The position numbers were made by a program, and so were the translations under genes. The notes under the pieces were generated by a model. That model did no database searches. It was not told where the DNA came from and saw nothing but the letters and a program-made list of their open reading frames with translations. 64,000 nucleotides of DNA. It comes from Azospirillum canadense (GTDB taxonomy: Bacteria > Pseudomonadota > Alphaproteobacteria > Azospirillales > Azospirillaceae). This document shows positions 20,305 to 27,657 of this stretch, in pieces. The stretch lies in assembly GCF_025961225.1 (NCBI RefSeq), contig NZ_JAOQNG010000001.1, positions 1,401,001-1,465,000 on the forward strand, in the 5' to 3' direction. The stretch's first letter is position 1. Each line of letters begins with the position of its first letter.

Positions 20305-21057
20305 TCAGCGGTCGGAGCGGCTGAGCCAGTCGATGCCGTTGGGCGGGTTTGTGGCTGTCCCGTCTCGCGGTTCGGACTTCCGCCCGTTTCCCGTCAAGGG
20401 CGACAGCCATGACCCGGATGACGACTTGGCGGGTTCCTGTTTCGGTGGCTCCGGCTTGGGTGGAGGAGGGGGCGCGGCATAGACCGTGGGCGTGAAGCGC
20501 GATGCGGAGGGCGGCGGTGGCGCCGCGGTCGGCTCCGGCCGCACACCCGGGAACTCCGGCGCGGCCGGGGGAGCCGGCGCCGCTGGAGGAGGTTCAGGTT
20601 TCCTCGCAGCCGGAGCGGGGGGCGCGGGCGGGGAAGCGGGCGTATCCGGAGCTTGCGCCGGCTGGCTTGGACGCAGGCGCGGTGTTTCGTTCGCCGCCAT
20701 CCAAGACGGGCGGTCCTCGTCCGCGACGGGTCCGGTCCGGGTGTCGATGCGGCGTGCCTCGTCGCGGATTTCCAGGAGCGTGGACACGGCGAATTGCAGG
20801 AGCGGCGCCATGCGCTCCGAGTCCGCCAGATCCTCCGCCGTCATCGACGCGAAGCGCTTGCGGACCAGTTCCACCGCATCCTCAATCCGGTCGCGAAGCC
20901 CTTCCGTCCCCTGGACCAGCCGTTCCACATCCTCGCGGAGGGTCGAGATCTCCCAGGCCTGCCGAAGCTCCTGGAAGCCGATCGCCTGCGACGGACCCCG
21001 GGTCCCGTCGGGTCCCGGCGGCAACTGCGGCCGAAAGTCATTGGGCATCTTTGCCAA
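20305..21057 (-). CDS. Hypothetical protein: helical N-terminus, Pro/Ala-rich C-terminus
   Basis: The 250-aa protein is not recognised. Residues ~28-110 are charged and helical (AWEISTLREDVERLVQGTEG, VELVRKRFASMTAEDLADSE), probably coiled coil. Residues ~125-225 are a low-complexity Pro/Ala tract (PASPPAPPAPAARKPEPPPA), followed by a short basic tail. No signal peptide or membrane segment is seen. It is transcribed divergently from the TraK/TraL-like gene, sharing a 204-bp region with a palindrome, and both proteins have long proline-rich tracts, so they may work together. A start at 21048 is also possible. Confidence 0.65.
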   Translation of the reverse strand: MAKMPNDFRPQLPPGPDGTRGPSQAIGFQELRQAWEISTLREDVERLVQGTEGLRDRIEDAVELVRKRFASMTAEDLADSERMAPLLQFAVSTLLEIRDEARRIDTRTGPVADEDRPSWMAANETPRLRPSQPAQAPDTPASPPAPPAPAARKPEPPPAAPAPPAAPEFPGVRPEPTAAPPPPSASRFTPTVYAAPPPPPKPEPPKQEPAKSSSGSWLSPLTGNGRKSEPRDGTATNPPNGIDWLSRSDR

Positions 21058-21111
21058 ACCCCTGGGTCCTATCCTGCAATCAACCCTGGGACGAAGGAAG
21101 GATGCCGTGTC

Positions 21112-21136
21112 ACATGTTTAACGCGGTTGAACATGT
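21112..21136. promoter_or_regulatory. Imperfect 11-bp inverted repeat in divergent promoter region
   Basis: The arms acatgtttaac (21112-21122) and gttgaacatgt (21126-21136) pair at 10 of 11 positions around a gcg spacer. This 25-bp near-palindrome sits between the starts at 21057 (minus) and 21262 (plus). A dimeric DNA-binding protein, possibly the product of the plus-strand gene itself, is the natural inference. Confidence 0.5.
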
Positions 21137-21261
21137 TTGGAAACCGTTTGCGCACCCCAATCGCTTGTACTATTTTTTGCGCGCCGGAGGGAACGGAATC
21201 CTGCGGTATCACAAATCCTACCCACCCCTCCCTCGAACGACCTATTTGCCGGACAAGCACG

Positions 21262-22737
21262 GTGTCGATTGATCGCGCGGAACTTGAACGGCTCCTGGCC
21301 GATCGCCCGACTGGCAACCGCTCGGCCATGCAGGCGGTTCGCGAAAGCTACGCCGACATCGGCCTGATGCGAGAGCGCGGGCTGTCCTGGGCCGACATCT
21401 CGGACATCCTCGCAAAACTGGGCATCACCGCCCGCGACAACCAGCCGATTTCGCCCGTGACGCTGCGCTCCGCCTTCTTCCTGGTGGGCAACGAGGCGCG
21501 CTCTGGCGATGCGGAGGCCGACGGCCCGCCGGCTTCCGCGGAGACGCTGGAGGCGGTTCACCGCGCCGCCCTTGAAGCCGGACGTGCGTCCGACGCCTCG
21601 GCAACCGCGTCCGATGCGAGCGAGCCTATGGCCGCCGCGCCGGGCGGCGTTCCGGAGGAGGATGCCGCACCGGTGTCCGAACCGCCGCCGTCTCTTCCGT
21701 CGACTCCCGTCGTGCCGCCCGAACCGGAACCGGCTGAACTGGCGTTTCCCGAACCGGAGTTGCCGGTGGCAGTTTCGCCCGTGGCGGAGTCCGTCGCCGT
21801 CGAGGCCGCCGTCCTGCCGCCCGCCACGCCGGCGCCTGTGGCGCCCGCGCCGATTCCATCCACCCCCATTCTTCAAGACCCGGTCCACGGGATTTTGACA
21901 ACGAACACTCTTTTGAAAGGCGATCGCATGCTGGGCACGATCTTCGTCCTCAATGACCGTGGCGGCGTCGGCAAGACGTTGCTGTCCCATCACCTGATGG
22001 CGACCGCCATGCTCGAAGGCCTCCAGCTCAAGGTCGTCGAGTACGAAGTGAACGAGCGCCTTGCCCGTCTCTTCGGGCCGGAGGTGGTGGAGCACCGCCG
22101 CATCACCCAGGACTTCATGAACATGATGGGTTCGGGCGATGGCTTCTACGAGTTCTGGGACCTGATCGGGCCGGAACTGCAGCGCGGCGGCCGCCTGTTC
22201 GACTTCGGCGGCAACATCTCCCAGTGGTTCTTCAACTGGGCCGAGGTGTCCGGCTTCGATTACTACGTCGGCGAGGGCGAGCGGCTGACCTTCATGGTGC
22301 CGGTGACCGTCGATCTGGCCTCGCTGTCCACCGGCATGAACACGCTGGAACGCATCGCCACCATCGCCCCGAAGGCGAAGCGCGTGCTGGTGGAGAACGG
22401 CTTCTCCGGCCCCTTCTCGCAGTTGGAGGACAGCCAGTACGCCCGCCGCAAGGCGGAAATGGTGGAGCGTGAGGGCGTGGAGGTCATCTCCATGGCGCCC
22501 TGCACGGCCCCGGCCTGGGCGCGGCTGACCGGCCACCGCATCGACCAGGTCGCCCAGATGACCCGCGAGGATCTCGTGAAGCTGGGCATGACCCCGCCCG
22601 TCGCCTCCCGCTCGCTGATCATCATCCACGAATGGCTGCGCACCATGCGCCAGGCGCTGTCGCCCTACCTGCGCGACGCCTTCAACCAGACGGCGGGCGC
22701 GGCGGCCAAGAGCGGCGTCCGCCAGGGCGCGGTCTGA
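21262..22737 (+). CDS. TraK-like DNA-binding domain fused to TraL/ParA-like P-loop ATPase
   Basis: The 491-aa protein, from a GTG at 21262, has three parts. Residues ~1-80 resemble TraK-type helix-turn-helix proteins of conjugative plasmids (MQAVRESYADIGLMRERGLS then WADISDILAKLGI). Residues ~85-220 are an acidic Pro/Ala/Glu-rich linker. From Met223 a P-loop ATPase begins: VLNDRGGVGKTLLSHHL, with Arg233 where ParA-type proteins have their first Lys and Lys238 as the Walker Lys; LFDFGGNISQWFF is a Walker B-like strand. In IncP plasmids TraK and TraL are separate neighbours. Residue Met223 (21928) also has an aaagg ribosome site, so a shorter ATPase may be made. Function unknown. Confidence 0.65.
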   Translation: MSIDRAELERLLADRPTGNRSAMQAVRESYADIGLMRERGLSWADISDILAKLGITARDNQPISPVTLRSAFFLVGNEARSGDAEADGPPASAETLEAVHRAALEAGRASDASATASDASEPMAAAPGGVPEEDAAPVSEPPPSLPSTPVVPPEPEPAELAFPEPELPVAVSPVAESVAVEAAVLPPATPAPVAPAPIPSTPILQDPVHGILTTNTLLKGDRMLGTIFVLNDRGGVGKTLLSHHLMATAMLEGLQLKVVEYEVNERLARLFGPEVVEHRRITQDFMNMMGSGDGFYEFWDLIGPELQRGGRLFDFGGNISQWFFNWAEVSGFDYYVGEGERLTFMVPVTVDLASLSTGMNTLERIATIAPKAKRVLVENGFSGPFSQLEDSQYARRKAEMVEREGVEVISMAPCTAPAWARLTGHRIDQVAQMTREDLVKLGMTPPVASRSLIIIHEWLRTMRQALSPYLRDAFNQTAGAAAKSGVRQGAV

Positions 22738-22770
22738 TCCTCGGTTCGGCTTTTCGCTTGCACGCGCATT

Positions 22771-22799
22771 ACGGGGGCCTTCGGGCCCCCGTTTCTTTT
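22771..22799. terminator. Terminator between convergent genes
   Basis: A perfect 9-bp stem (acgggggcc/ggcccccgt) with a stable ttcg tetraloop is followed by tttctttt. It lies 33 bp after the TraK/TraL-like gene and just before the convergent esterase gene. Confidence 0.9.
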
Positions 22800-22818
22800 G
22801 TGCTTGGACTTGTTTGGC

Positions 22819-23598
22819 TCAGACGAACGCTTCGACGATCTTGGCGAAATCCTCCGGCCGCTCGGCGTGCAGCCAGTGGCCGGTGCCCTCGATCATCTCG
22901 ATCCGCGCGTTCGGGAAGTGGTGGCGGATCGGGGCGGTGTATTCCGGCAGGATGTAGTCGGACCGTCCGCCGCCGACGAACAGCGTCGGGCCGCTGTAGC
23001 GGGCGTCGCCCAGATCCGGGAAGCCGATCAGGCTCTCCATGCAGGACCCGATGGCGTCCAGGTTGATGCGCCAGTGGAACGCGCCCTGCTCCAGCACGAG
23101 GTTCTGCAACAGGAAGGAGCGCAGCGGCGCCTCCGGCACCGCCTCGGCCAGTTGGGAATCGATCTCCGACCGCCGGGTGCGGCCGGCCAGGTCGGCGCGC
23201 TTCATGGCGGCGACGAAGGGGGCGTGGGTGTGGGTGTAGGTCACCGGCGCGATGTCGGCGACCAGCAGTCGCTCGACCCGGTCCGGGTGCTTCAGCGCCA
23301 GCGTCATGGCGGTCTTTCCGCCCATGGAATGACCGACCACCGCCGCCCGCGCGAAACCGCGGTCGTCGAGGAAGCGCAGCACGTCGTCGGCCATTTCCGC
23401 ATAGGTCATGCTGTCGGACCAGGGCGATCCGCCGTGGTTGCGCAGGTCGAGCGCGTAGACGCGGTGCGTCTCGGCAAAGCGCCGGGCCAGCGTCTGCCAG
23501 TTGCGGGCCGAACCGAACAGCCCGTGCAGGACCAGGAGGGGCGTGCCGCCGTTCGCTTCGCCGGCTTCCAGATAGGTGAGGGGAAGACCCTGGGCCAT
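22819..23598 (-). CDS. Alpha/beta hydrolase (YbfF-like esterase)
   Basis: The 259-aa protein has the full catalytic layout of the alpha/beta hydrolase fold: oxyanion segment LHGLFGSARNW, DLRNHGGSPWSD, nucleophile Ser in VVGHSMGGKTAM, and catalytic His in EGTGHWLHAERPE. The LHGLFGSxxNW and DxRNHGxS motifs are typical of the YbfF/ABHD11 esterase group. It lacks a signal peptide and is probably cytoplasmic. Natural substrate unknown. Confidence 0.9.
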   Translation of the reverse strand: MAQGLPLTYLEAGEANGGTPLLVLHGLFGSARNWQTLARRFAETHRVYALDLRNHGGSPWSDSMTYAEMADDVLRFLDDRGFARAAVVGHSMGGKTAMTLALKHPDRVERLLVADIAPVTYTHTHAPFVAAMKRADLAGRTRRSEIDSQLAEAVPEAPLRSFLLQNLVLEQGAFHWRINLDAIGSCMESLIGFPDLGDARYSGPTLFVGGGRSDYILPEYTAPIRHHFPNARIEMIEGTGHWLHAERPEDFAKIVEAFV

Positions 23599-23778
23599 GG
23601 AGATCCCGATGCATGGTCGTTGGATGATGGCCGATCCTAGCAGAGCGGTCCGCTTGAAAGCCCCGCAAATTCCACGAACGGTGCCATGCCGAAAGGCGTG
23701 ACGCGGACGCGGAAAACGCTAGGATGGCCCAGCTTTTAGGGGGCCTTTTCGGGGGCCTTTCAGGGGATTGGACCCATC

Positions 23779-25329
23779 GTGCTTCGCAACATCCTGTCCG
23801 TCGGCGGGCTGACGCTGGTCAGTCGTGTGCTTGGCTTCCTGCGCGACGTGCTGACCGCGGCGCTGCTCGGCGCCGGGCCGGTCGCCGACGCCTTCTTCGT
23901 CGCCTTCCGCCTGCCGAACCACTTCCGCGCCCTGTTCGCCGAGGGCGCCTTCAACTCCGCCTTCGTGCCGCTGTTCTCGGCCAAGCTCGTGCAAGATGGC
24001 CGCGACGCCGCGCGGCGCTTTGCCGAGGAGGTGATGGCGCTTCTGGTCGTGGTGCAACTGGTCTTCCTGGTCGTCATCCTGGCGATCATGCCCCAGTTTA
24101 TGACGGTCTTCGCCCCCGGCTTCTCCGACGAGCCGGAGAAGTTCCGGCTGGCCGTCCTGTTCACCAGCATCACCTTCCCCTACCTGCTGTTCATCTCGCT
24201 GGTCTCGCTGCAAGGCGGCGTGCTGAACAGCCTGGGCCGGTTCGGCGGAGCGGCGGCGGCGCCGATCCTGATGAACCTGTGTCTGATCGCGGCCATGGTG
24301 GTGCTGAGCCCGCTGCTGCCCACCGTCGGGCACGCCCTGTCCTGGGGCGTGTTCGCGTCGGGCGTTGCCCAGTTCCTTTATTTGTACTGGGACATGAACC
24401 GCGCCGGCATGAGGCTGCGGCTGCGCCTTCCCCGGCTGACGCCCGACGTGAAGCGGTTCCTGACGGTGCTGGGGCCGGCGGCGCTGGGCTCCGGCCTCAC
24501 GCAGATCAACCTGTTCGTGGACACGCTCGTCGCCTCCATGCTGCCGACGGGGTCGGTGTCCTACCTCTACTACGCGGACCGACTGAACCAGTTGCCGCTG
24601 GGTGTGATCGGCATCGCGGTGGGGACCGTTCTGCTTCCGGAAATGTCCCGGCGCATCAAGGGCGGGGACGAGCCCGGCGCGGTGGAGAGCCAGAACCGCG
24701 CGGTGGAACTGTCGCTGGTGCTGACGCTGCCGGCCGCCGCCGCCTTCATGGTCGCCGGGCTGCCCATCGTCTCCGTCCTGTTCCAGCACGGCGCCTTCGG
24801 CCCCAGCGACGCGGCTCAGTCGGCGGCGACCCTCCAGGCCTACGCCTTCGGCCTGCCGGCCTTCGTGGTGATCCGCAGCCTCGTCAACGGCTTCTACGCC
24901 CGGCACGACACGGTGACGCCGGTGCGCATCGCGCTGGCCGCCACCGTGGTGAACGTGGCGCTGAAGCTGGCGCTGATGGGACCGCTGGCGCAGGTGGGGC
25001 TGGCGGTGGCGACCTCCGTCTCCGCCTGGGTCAACGCCGGCCTGCTGGCGTGGCTGCTGACCCGGCGCGGCCTGTTCCGCGCCGACGCGCGCCTGACGCG
25101 GAACCTGCCCCGCATGGCGATGGCGGCGGTCGCCATGGGCGTTGCCCTGTGGGCGGCGCAGGAGCGGCTGTCGCCCTGGCTGACTGCCCACGGGCTGATC
25201 GAACGGCTGGGCGGCCTCGTGCTGCTCGGCGCTGCCGGGATGCTGGTCTACGCCGTGATGGCCCTGGTGCTCGGCCTCGTGCGGCGGTCCGACCTCGGCC
25301 GGATTCGCCGCCGTCGCAAGCCGGCCTGA
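23779..25329 (+). CDS. murJ: Lipid II flippase MurJ (MviN)
   Basis: MurJ moves lipid II across the inner membrane for peptidoglycan synthesis. The 516-aa polytopic protein has about 14 hydrophobic segments and the family N-terminus LRNILSVGGLTLVSRVLGFL RDV, FRLPNHFRALFAEGAFNSAF, and YYADRLNQLPLGVIGIAVGT in the middle. Arg residues of the central cavity (SRVLGF.RD) are present. The start is a GTG at 23779. It overlaps nothing upstream and is followed 2 bp later by the convergent sulfurtransferase gene. Confidence 0.96.
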   Translation: MLRNILSVGGLTLVSRVLGFLRDVLTAALLGAGPVADAFFVAFRLPNHFRALFAEGAFNSAFVPLFSAKLVQDGRDAARRFAEEVMALLVVVQLVFLVVILAIMPQFMTVFAPGFSDEPEKFRLAVLFTSITFPYLLFISLVSLQGGVLNSLGRFGGAAAAPILMNLCLIAAMVVLSPLLPTVGHALSWGVFASGVAQFLYLYWDMNRAGMRLRLRLPRLTPDVKRFLTVLGPAALGSGLTQINLFVDTLVASMLPTGSVSYLYYADRLNQLPLGVIGIAVGTVLLPEMSRRIKGGDEPGAVESQNRAVELSLVLTLPAAAAFMVAGLPIVSVLFQHGAFGPSDAAQSAATLQAYAFGLPAFVVIRSLVNGFYARHDTVTPVRIALAATVVNVALKLALMGPLAQVGLAVATSVSAWVNAGLLAWLLTRRGLFRADARLTRNLPRMAMAAVAMGVALWAAQERLSPWLTAHGLIERLGGLVLLGAAGMLVYAVMALVLGLVRRSDLGRIRRRRKPA

Positions 25330-25331
25330 CG

Positions 25332-26177
25332 TTACTCAGCGGGGCCGTTCTTCAGCGGGCGCGCGGGATCGGCGGCCCATTCCGACATCGAGCCGTCGTA
25401 CAGCCGCACGCCGGACAGGCCGGCCAGTTCGCTGAGCGCGAACCAGGACACGGACGCAAGGTGCCCGGTGTTGCAGAAGGTGATCGGCGCGTCCGTGGCG
25501 TCGGCCTTCTCCGCCAGAAACTTGACCGTGTCGGCCGAGGCGAAGCGCTTGTCGGCGCCAAGGTAGAAGGCGCCGTTCGCGATGTTCACCGCGCCGGGCA
25601 GCGTTCCCGGTGCACGCGCTTGGGGGCTCTTGGCCTGCCCGGCAAACTGGTCGGCCGCCCGGGCGTCGATCAGCGGAACGGTGCCGGCGGCGATGGCCGC
25701 CTCGACCTCGGGCAGGGTGGCGCGCAGGTCGCTGCGCGGGGCCGCCGTAAAGGTCTTCGGCGGGCGGCTTCCGGCGGAGTCGGCAACCGGGTTGCCGGGA
25801 TCGGCCGTCCAGCCGGCGAACCCGCCGTCGAGGACCGACACGCGGTCGTGGCCCAGCGATTTGAAGGTCCAGTAGACGCGGGTCGCGTTGCCCATGTCCG
25901 ACGCGTTCTGGCCCGCCGCGACCAGCACGACATGGTCGTCGTTGCCGATTCCCAGCCCGCCGATCAGGCGTTCCAAGTCCGCGGCCTCCGGCAGCAGCCC
26001 CGGCACGCCGTCGACGGTGGCGCGCCAGCCGGCCGTTGCGTAATCGGAATGAACCGACCCCGGAATGAAGCCACCGGCGGGCGGGGTGCGGACGTCCATC
26101 ACCACGAGGTCCGAACGCCCGAGCTGGCCCTTCAGCCAGGCGGCGTCCACCAGCGGACGAAGGGAATCGGTCGTCAT
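25332..26177 (-). CDS. sseA: Sulfurtransferase with two rhodanese domains (3-mercaptopyruvate/thiosulfate type)
   Basis: The 281-aa protein has two tandem rhodanese domains: residues ~8-125 (inactive N-terminal copy, LVVMDVRTPPAGGFIPGSVH) and ~155-275 (active copy, PLIDARAADQFAG, GALPG-like GTLPGAVNI). The persulfide-carrying Cys lies in ITFCNTGHLAS; that active-site loop differs from the CGSGVTA of typical 3-mercaptopyruvate sulfurtransferase, so thiosulfate is also a candidate donor. It is probably periplasm-free, without a signal peptide. Confidence 0.88.
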   Translation of the reverse strand: MTTDSLRPLVDAAWLKGQLGRSDLVVMDVRTPPAGGFIPGSVHSDYATAGWRATVDGVPGLLPEAADLERLIGGLGIGNDDHVVLVAAGQNASDMGNATRVYWTFKSLGHDRVSVLDGGFAGWTADPGNPVADSAGSRPPKTFTAAPRSDLRATLPEVEAAIAAGTVPLIDARAADQFAGQAKSPQARAPGTLPGAVNIANGAFYLGADKRFASADTVKFLAEKADATDAPITFCNTGHLASVSWFALSELAGLSGVRLYDGSMSEWAADPARPLKNGPAE

Positions 26178-26378
26178 GAGGTCTGCCTTCGCTGTGGATA
26201 TGCTCGGGTGGACAGCCTAACAACACAAGTGCGGTACGGAAAACCAATTCTTCCCTGTTGATACCGCCCGCCCATTGTCGCACCCCTGCCGCACGCGCGG
26301 CGTTGCCCCATTAATGCTGAAGGGTGTAACTCTACCGAATCTCGGGAATGCGCGCCGGACGCGGCGAAGGAGTTCTGC

Positions 26379-26681
26379 ATGGCCAACATCGATGACCTGC
26401 TCGGCGCCAGCTCGTCCGACGACATGAGCACGGACGCCTTTGCCATCGGCGACGCTCCGGTCGAGATCAAGGTCGTCATCGGCACGGCCATGTTGCGCGT
26501 CCGGGACCTGCTGAAGCTCGGCCGCGGCGCAGTCGTCGAACTGGACCGCCATCTTAAGGATCCGACCGACGTCTATGTGGAGGGCGTGCTGGTCGCGCGC
26601 GGCGAGGTGGTGATCGTCGACGACAAGATCGGCGTGACCCTGACCGACTTCGTGAAATCCAGCCGCGAGTGGAAGCGCTGA
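26379..26681 (+). CDS. fliN: Flagellar motor switch protein FliN-like (SpoA domain)
   Basis: The 100-aa protein is essentially one SpoA/FliN domain: PVEIKVVIGTAMLRVRDLLKL, GRGAVVELDRHLKDPTDVYV, and GVLVARGEVVIVDDKIGVTLTDF. FliN forms the lower C-ring of the flagellar switch, binding FliM and FliH. A ribosome site aaggag stands 7 nt upstream. No flagellar genes neighbour it, which is unusual but known for scattered flagellar genes in this group. A type III secretion SpoA paralogue is a less likely alternative. Confidence 0.88.
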   Translation: MANIDDLLGASSSDDMSTDAFAIGDAPVEIKVVIGTAMLRVRDLLKLGRGAVVELDRHLKDPTDVYVEGVLVARGEVVIVDDKIGVTLTDFVKSSREWKR

Positions 26682-26808
26682 GCACGGCACCGTTGCGATA
26701 GCGCAATGACCTACTGACCAAAACATCCGTTCCCGGTATTGCCGTCTCCGCCGCGTGACCTTTCGGCCCGCCATGCTGTTGGCGAAGAGGAAACGGCTGG
26801 AGGGTCCG

Positions 26809-27147
26809 ATGGCTGACAGCAGCGTGAAGAAGGTCGACGCCGACTATTCGCCCACCGGGGCGATGGGGCAGCGCTATCTGGCGTCCGGGAAGCTGGTGTC
26901 GATGCGCCTGTGGGACGAGGAGCCGCTGGCGACCGACAAGGCGCCGAGCCGGCGCGACTATGAAACCGTGGGCTTCGTCATCGCCGGGCGTGCCGAATTG
27001 CACATCGAAGGGCAGATCATCCAACTGCGGCCTGGCGACTCCTGGGTGGTGCCGAAAGGGGCCGAGCACGCCTACCGGATCCTGGAGCGCTTCCAGGCGG
27101 TGGAGGCGACATCGCCGCCGGCCCAGGTGCACGGGCGCGACGAATAG
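26809..27147 (+). CDS. Cupin-domain protein
   Basis: The 112-aa single-domain cupin has the second-motif pattern GDSWVVPKGAEHAYRIL, where the His can bind metal, and a first-motif region RDYETVGFVIAGRAELHIEG that lacks the usual HxH pair. It may therefore bind metal weakly or act as a ligand-sensing barrel. The ATG at 26809 has ggaggg 4 nt upstream; an in-frame ATG at 26755 adds a basic, non-conserved 18-residue leader. Substrate unknown. Confidence 0.82.
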   Translation: MADSSVKKVDADYSPTGAMGQRYLASGKLVSMRLWDEEPLATDKAPSRRDYETVGFVIAGRAELHIEGQIIQLRPGDSWVVPKGAEHAYRILERFQAVEATSPPAQVHGRDE

Positions 27148-27166
27148 GGCGACACCTTAAAGCGAC

Positions 27167-27200
27167 GGCCGCCCCCTCCCGACGGCGGGAAGGGGCGGCC
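27167..27200. terminator. Bidirectional hairpin between cupin and gapR
   Basis: A 9-bp outer stem (ggccgcccc/ggggcggcc) with a 5-bp inner stem (tcccg/cggga) lies between two convergent genes. No long T-run follows on either strand. Confidence 0.6.
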
Positions 27201-27205
27201 TGCGG

Positions 27206-27487
27206 TCATTCGGCCGGCTCGGGCATCACGATGTCGAGCGGCGTACCGGTGGCGTGGGCGTAGAGCATCAGGTCGTTGAGCATCTCCGCCTCCTGCTCGC
27301 TGGCGTCCTTGCGGCGGATGGCGACCAGCTTGTCGAGCGCCTTGATGTTGAAACCGGCGGCCTTGACCTCGCCGCGCAGGTCCTTCAGGTCGCCCTTCAG
27401 GCCGTCGATCTCGTCCATCAGCCGCTCCATGCGGTCCGCGAACTGCTTCAGCTGGTCGGCGGCGGTGTTGTTGAACCCGATCGTCAC
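27206..27487 (-). CDS. gapR: DUF2312 / GapR-family nucleoid-associated protein
   Basis: The 93-aa protein matches the UPF0335/DUF2312 family: DQLKQFADRMERLMDEIDGL, then GFNIKALDKLVAIRRKDASE and ATGTPLDIV. In Caulobacter GapR binds overtwisted AT-rich DNA ahead of replication and transcription and aids topoisomerases; a coiled coil forms residues ~10-45. Start is a GTG (27485-27487) with aggggag about 10 nt upstream. It converges with the cupin gene and is divergent from the ammonia-lyase gene. Confidence 0.9.
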   Translation of the reverse strand: MTIGFNNTAADQLKQFADRMERLMDEIDGLKGDLKDLRGEVKAAGFNIKALDKLVAIRRKDASEQEAEMLNDLMLYAHATGTPLDIVMPEPAE

Positions 27488-27657
27488 GTCGGAAAAACTC
27501 CCCTGATCCTATGATCCGCTGTGGCCTCCGCCGCCCGAGTGGCGACGGGGGAGGGGCTGTTAGCACAGCTTGTGACCGTTTGTCCGGGGACAACGCGCGC
27601 GGCTTGACGGGGGCGGTTGGCAATGCTTTCGTGGCATCGGCCTGGAGAGCGAAACCG

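Noticed and set aside
21895..21927. TTGACA-like promoter inside the fusion gene before Met223
   Set aside because: A ttgaca is present, but 17 bp later there is no acceptable -10 sequence, so only an internal translation start is considered.
23724..26261. 845-codon open frame on the plus strand over murJ and the sulfurtransferase gene
   Set aside because: murJ in another frame and sseA on the other strand have clear family motifs; this frame gives Arg/Ala/Gly-rich noise.
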